Below, in pieces: positions 34,245-37,298 of a stretch of DNA of 37,298 nucleotides. A program made the translations under genes and the position numbers. The notes under the pieces are model-generated. The model saw only the letters and a list, made by a program, of their open reading frames with translations. It ran no database searches and was not told where the DNA came from. Numbering within the stretch: the first letter of the stretch is position 1; the number at the start of each line of letters is the position of its first letter. The stretch is from an uncultured Bacteroidota bacterium (lineage in GTDB: Bacteria > Bacteroidota > Bacteroidia > Chitinophagales > LD1). The stretch covers positions 1 to 37,298 of the forward strand of contig CAIXBT010000253.1 of the NCBI GenBank assembly GCA_903917755.1, given 5' to 3'.

Positions 34245-34607
34245 ATGAACACTTTTCTTTGGGTCTTACAAGTAGTACTTGCGTTATTTTTTCTGATGCC
34301 CGCCGGCATGAAACTCCTTTCCAGCAAACAAAAGCTGATCGAAAAAGGCATGGTAAAAGACGGTGAATCCGACATACCCTCCCGATTGATCGGTACTATG
34401 GAACTATTGGGCAGTATTGGACTTATTCTTCCCATGTGGCTGAACATCCTGCCCATTCTGACACCCATAGCAGCAATAGGGTTTTGTATCATCATGATAG
34501 GTGCTTTTGCGGTGCATTTTGGCAGAAAAGAATACAAACAATTGGCATTGCCGGTGTTGATCTTTATTCTCTCGGCTATTGTGGCTTGGTACCGCTTCCA
34601 AGGGTAA
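34245..34607 (+). CDS. DoxX-like membrane protein
   Basis: This 120-residue inner-membrane protein has four predicted helices (about 4-22, 48-66, 70-90 and 99-116). The first-helix pattern LALFFLMPAGMKLLSSKQKLIEKGM and the second ELLGSIGLILPMW are typical of the DoxX/DoxD-like family. Biochemical roles are poorly known; some members take part in thiol or oxidative-stress handling at the membrane. Divergent pairing with an HxlR regulator and a shared control region is a common arrangement and suggests induction by a reactive or toxic compound; the inducer is not evident. Confidence 0.88.
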   Translation: MNTFLWVLQVVLALFFLMPAGMKLLSSKQKLIEKGMVKDGESDIPSRLIGTMELLGSIGLILPMWLNILPILTPIAAIGFCIIMIGAFAVHFGRKEYKQLALPVLIFILSAIVAWYRFQG

Positions 34608-34649
34608 GGGTTAACCACTCAAAAACTGCAAAGGCGATAAGTGCATTGA

Positions 34650-35918
34650 CTATTTATACTTCGGCCTTTTCACCTTTTCTTTTTTCACCTCAGTTTCGGG
34701 CTTGTCTTCCACAAAGGTTTGATCCAGATAGCCATGCCAATAGCCTGCCTTATATGGATAACGCTCCAGATATAGCTCCTTGACCTTCGCAAATATCTTA
34801 TCACGCAGTTCGCCTGTATTTCTGTTTTGTGTAGCAGAGATAAAGATTGCATGATCATTGGTCTTTTGCATCCATGAGTCTTTCATCTCCTGCAGCAGGG
34901 TTTGCCTCACCTCTGCCGGCAGAAACTCATCTAGGTGTTTGGCTTCATAGAGATCCATTTTATTGAAGACGATGATCATGGGCTTGTCTTTAGAGCCCAG
35001 TTCATCCAGTATCTGCGCCACCACTTTCATCTGATCTTCAAAAGCAGGGTGCGATATATCCACTACCTGCAGCAATATATCTGCTTCGAGGGTTTCATCG
35101 AGTGTAGATTTAAAACTCTCGATGAGATGGTGAGGCAGCTTGCGGATGAAGCCCACCGTATCAGACAGCAGAAACGGCACCCCGTTGAAAACCACTTTGC
35201 GCACCGTCGTATCCACAGTAGCGAAGAGTTTATTTTCCGCAAAGACATTGTCCTTGGCCAGCAGGTTCATCAGCGTCGATTTGCCCACGTTAGTATATCC
35301 TACCAGGGCCACACGTATCATATCAGCGCGACTCTTCCTGCGAGTTTCATTCTGTTTGTCTATCTCTTTGAGTTTGATCTTGAGCAGAGCTATCTTTTTC
35401 TCAGCCATTCGGCGGTCAGTCTCCAGCTCCTTCTCGCCCGATCCTCCGCGTGTGCCCGTGCCTCCGCGCTGACGCTCCAGGTGGGTCCACATACCTTTCA
35501 GTCGCGGCAGCATATACTGCAGCTGTGCCAGCTCTACCTGCGTGCGTGCCTGCACGGTCTTGGCACGCTGGTTAAAGATGTCGAGTATCAGCATACTCCT
35601 GTCCATCACGCGGCATTTGAGTATGGTTTCCATATTCCGGTGCTGAGAGGGCGATATCTCATCATCTACTATGATCATGTCTATACGCTTATCCTCTACA
35701 TAGAGGGCAATCTCTTCCAGCTTGCCTTTGCCCAGATATGATTTATTGTCCGGGGTCTGCATTTTCTGATAGTATTTGCGAGCGGTCACTATGCCGGCTG
35801 TCGATGCCAGAAAATCCAGCTCATCGAGATATTCTTTGGTCTGCTCTTCCGTCTGAGATTTGGTGACCAGGCCCACTAGTACGGCCTTGTTTACGTGTAT
35901 GGTTGTATTATCTATCAA
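34650..35918 (-). CDS. hflX: Ribosome-associated GTPase HflX
   Basis: This 422-residue P-loop GTPase binds the 50S subunit and helps split stalled or stress-damaged ribosomes. The N-terminal HflX domain includes GKGKLEEI and ELAQLQYMLPRLKGMW, and the glycine-rich loop RGGTGTRGGSGEKELE follows. The G domain has G1 GYTNVGKST (207-215), G3 DTVG (253-256) and G4 NKMD (319-322). A basic C-terminal tail (KKEKVKRPKYK) closes the protein. The start is a TTG at 35918: no in-frame ATG lies between the upstream stop codon and residue 52, and the TTG gives the expected N-terminus (IDNTTIHVNKAVLVGL). A promoter-like box sits 24 bases before it. The gene is convergent with the DoxX gene. Confidence 0.95.
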   Translation of the reverse strand: MIDNTTIHVNKAVLVGLVTKSQTEEQTKEYLDELDFLASTAGIVTARKYYQKMQTPDNKSYLGKGKLEEIALYVEDKRIDMIIVDDEISPSQHRNMETILKCRVMDRSMLILDIFNQRAKTVQARTQVELAQLQYMLPRLKGMWTHLERQRGGTGTRGGSGEKELETDRRMAEKKIALLKIKLKEIDKQNETRRKSRADMIRVALVGYTNVGKSTLMNLLAKDNVFAENKLFATVDTTVRKVVFNGVPFLLSDTVGFIRKLPHHLIESFKSTLDETLEADILLQVVDISHPAFEDQMKVVAQILDELGSKDKPMIIVFNKMDLYEAKHLDEFLPAEVRQTLLQEMKDSWMQKTNDHAIFISATQNRNTGELRDKIFAKVKELYLERYPYKAGYWHGYLDQTFVEDKPETEVKKEKVKRPKYK

Positions 35919-35942
35919 TGTACTTTTCTAAAAATGTGCCTG

Positions 35943-35950
35943 CAAAAATA
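35943..35950 (-). promoter_or_regulatory. Candidate -7 box (TATTTTTG, minus strand) for hflX
   Basis: CAAAAATA on the plus strand reads TATTTTTG on the minus strand, an exact TAnnTTTG match, 24 bases before the TTG start of hflX. Confidence 0.5.
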
Positions 35951-36224
35951 CCTTTAATTATTCAGGATTGAGGATTGTTATGCCAAAATCCAGCCGGGTG
36001 TACTTTTTTCACTTATGCATATGAATAATCCTAATTTACCACTATTGGGCTCTTTTTTCAGAAAAATACAAATGCCTAAAAGTCTATCATATAAGTATCT
36101 GCAATTTTATTATAAGTAATAAATATATAGCTGATTTTTGTTTGCCTTTTGCAATTAACTCATGCAAATATAGCAACTAATAGCCAAATTAGCAAATTCT
36201 GTCTCACGACTTAAGCATTGCGAA

Positions 36225-36258
36225 TTGTCAAATTATTAAATCTCATTCTTTATCTTTG
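36225..36258 (+). promoter_or_regulatory. Candidate promoter for adk (TTG ... TATCTTTG)
   Basis: TATCTTTG (36251-36258) fits TAnnTTTG exactly and lies 24 bases before the adk ATG. A TTG at 36225-36227 is 23 bases further upstream, slightly wide for the -33 element but acceptable. Confidence 0.55.
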
Positions 36259-36282
36259 TCGCAATTCAAAAACACATTGTAT

Positions 36283-37298
36283 ATGAAAAATATCGTTTTA
36301 TTCGGCCCTCCGGGCAGCGGCAAAGGAACCCAGGCAACCAATATCATCAACAAATACCAACTTATACACCTTTCTACCGGCGACATGCTGCGCGCTGAGA
36401 TAGCAGGGCAGACCAAACTGGGCCTCGAGGCAAAATCTCTGATGGACAAAGGAGAACTCGTGCCCGACGCGGTAGTGATCGGTATGATAGAGAATAAACT
36501 CAATGCCAACTCGAATGCAGCGGGTTTTGTGTTTGACGGTTTCCCGCGCACAGTGAAGCAAGCTGAGGCCCTCGATGAACTTCTCGCTAAAAGGAATGCG
36601 CCGATACAAAAAGTTCTTTCACTAAAAGTAAGCGAAGAAGAACTGACCAAAAGAATCCTCGAAAGAGGCAAAACATCCGGCCGCGCTGATGATCAGGAGC
36701 CCGAGATCGTAAAGAACCGTGTGATAGAATATCGCAACAAGACCGAGCCTTTGGCTAACTACTATGCCGCACAGAATAAGCTGGTAGAGATACAGGGTGA
36801 AGGCACGGTAGATCATATCTCCGACCTGCTCAACTATGAGATAGACGGTATAGAAGATCAAGCTGCTCCGGTTGCCACCTCAAAAATTGACAAGGTGCCT
36901 TTCCCGATAGAAAAGAAAGTAGCAGCTCCTCAGAAAGCTGTGGCTAAAAAAGAAGTGAAGAAAGCGCCTGTTAAGAAGGCAGCTGCACCGAAGAAAGCAG
37001 TAGCTAAAAAAGCAGCACCTAAGAAGGTGGTGAAAAAAGCTGCACCTAAGAAAGCGGTAAAGAAAGCTCCCGCTAAAAAAGCAGTAGCTAAAAAAGCTGC
37101 ACCTAAGAAGGTAGTGAAAAAAGCTGCGCCTAAAAAAGCGGTAAAGAAAGCACCTGCTAAAAAAGTAGTAGCTAAGAAAGCTTCACCTAAGAAGGTGGTG
37201 AAAAAAGCGGCACCTAAAAAAGCAGTAAAGAAAGCTCCCGCTAAAAAAGTAGTAGCTAAGAAAGCAGCCCCTAAGAAAGCAGTGAAAAAAGCGGTGCC
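36283..37298 (+). CDS. adk: Adenylate kinase with Lys/Ala-rich histone H1-like tail (runs off the right edge)
   Basis: The frame is open from 36283 to the last base, giving 338 residues without a stop; the true C-terminus is outside the window. Residues 1-190 are a complete short-LID adenylate kinase (ATP + AMP to 2 ADP): P-loop GPPGSGKGT (8-16), AMP-site LSTGDMLR (30-37), FDGFPRT (84-90), and a short LID ERGKTSGRADD (127-137) without zinc cysteines. From about residue 205 the sequence changes to an almost pure K/A/P/V tail (AAPKKVVKKAAPKKAVKK). Such tails occur in histone H1-like and AlgP-type bacterial proteins and bind nucleic acids or other polyanions. Adenylate kinases normally end near residue 190, so the tail is an added domain. 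A frameshift fusion is unlikely because the junction is smooth and the repeat copies keep their reading frame. The enzyme assignment is sure; the tail's role is unknown. Confidence 0.93.
   Translation, partial: MKNIVLFGPPGSGKGTQATNIINKYQLIHLSTGDMLRAEIAGQTKLGLEAKSLMDKGELVPDAVVIGMIENKLNANSNAAGFVFDGFPRTVKQAEALDELLAKRNAPIQKVLSLKVSEEELTKRILERGKTSGRADDQEPEIVKNRVIEYRNKTEPLANYYAAQNKLVEIQGEGTVDHISDLLNYEIDGIEDQAAPVATSKIDKVPFPIEKKVAAPQKAVAKKEVKKAPVKKAAAPKKAVAKKAAPKKVVKKAAPKKAVKKAPAKKAVAKKAAPKKVVKKAAPKKAVKKAPAKKVVAKKASPKKVVKKAAPKKAVKKAPAKKVVAKKAAPKKAVKKAV
37012..37298 (+). repeat. 84-bp in-frame tandem repeat encoding the adk tail
   Basis: Three full units (37012-37095, 37096-37179, 37180-37263) and the start of a fourth (37264 to the edge) each encode 28 residues, arranged as two 9-residue blocks and one 10-residue block: AAPKKVVKK, AAPKKAVKK, APAKKAVAKK. 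Adjacent units differ at about 7-8 of 84 bases, nearly all at third codon positions. The array continues past the window, so the copy number is unknown. Confidence 0.9.

Larger units (their letters stand above)
35919..36282. other. Divergent intergenic region between hflX and adk
   Basis: This 364-base A/T-rich spacer contains no gene that I can support. It carries the two outward-facing promoter candidates described separately (35943-35950 for hflX, 36251-36258 for adk). The middle 270 bases show only short chance palindromes and no RNA-gene-like structure. Confidence 0.6.

Noticed and set aside
34935-35741. 268-codon plus-strand frame opposite hflX
   Set aside because: It is antisense to a fully conserved GTPase; its residues are those expected from reverse-reading hflX codons (His/Gln-rich).
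36840-37298. The Lys/Ala-rich tail as a sequencing or frameshift artefact joined to adk
   Set aside because: The junction is smooth (a normal Adk end passing through a linker), there is no homopolymer slip, and the repeat copies hold frame with mostly synonymous changes.
37012-37298. Tail repeat as a CRISPR-like array
   Set aside because: The repeats are contiguous, in frame and coding, with no spacers.

Overview
The window looks like a chromosomal segment of a Bacteroidota bacterium, probably from the Chitinophagales/Sphingobacteriales side, although the exact order cannot be fixed by eye. The evidence is: two secreted proteins ending in type IX secretion (T9SS) C-terminal sorting domains; Bacteroidota-type promoters (TAnnTTTG) close to several start codons with AT-rich leaders and no Shine-Dalgarno; a short-LID adenylate kinase; and Bacteroidota-style families such as a PepF-like M3 peptidase and a flippase-like YbhN relative. 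I see no rRNA, tRNA, CRISPR array, integrase, transposase or phage gene.

Layout. (1) 1-945: a 405-base AT-rich leader region and a conserved protein with an SH3-like module. (2) 1026-4344, minus strand: an M3 oligoendopeptidase, a small membrane protein and a DUF2804 protein. (3) 4430-12363, minus strand: a metal-efflux block in the order response regulator, histidine kinase, TolC-type channel, lipoprotein adaptor, CzcA-like RND pump. Three CTTAAA boxes spaced exactly 11 bp apart lie just upstream of the channel gene and are a good candidate for the regulator's binding site. (4) 12529-15234, plus strand: a T9SS-exported lipase-like hydrolase and an acyl-CoA dehydrogenase. (5) 15237-24513, minus strand: M1 aminopeptidase, TPR protein, purD, two tandem HSL-type esterases, a flavin reductase-like protein and fumarylacetoacetase (tyrosine degradation). 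(6) 24631-26915, minus strand: an envelope lipoprotein whose stop codon overlaps the start of a polyprenyl-phosphate sugar transferase, preceded by a perfect 15-bp palindrome. (7) 27111-31253, plus strand: a tight four-gene operon of panD, a YbhN-like membrane protein, a sugar-phosphate nucleotidyltransferase and a TPR lipoprotein. (8) 31334-33751: a large T9SS-exported NHL/PKD protein. (9) 33800-35918: a divergent HxlR regulator/DoxX pair and hflX. (10) 36283 to the right edge: adk.

The most unusual object is the last gene. A complete, catalytically intact adenylate kinase (about 190 residues) continues in frame, without a stop, into a Lys/Ala/Pro/Val tail like histone H1 or AlgP. The tail is built from an 84-bp tandem repeat whose copies differ almost only at synonymous positions, which argues that the tail is translated and selected. 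The remaining genes are mostly recognisable housekeeping, envelope and efflux functions.
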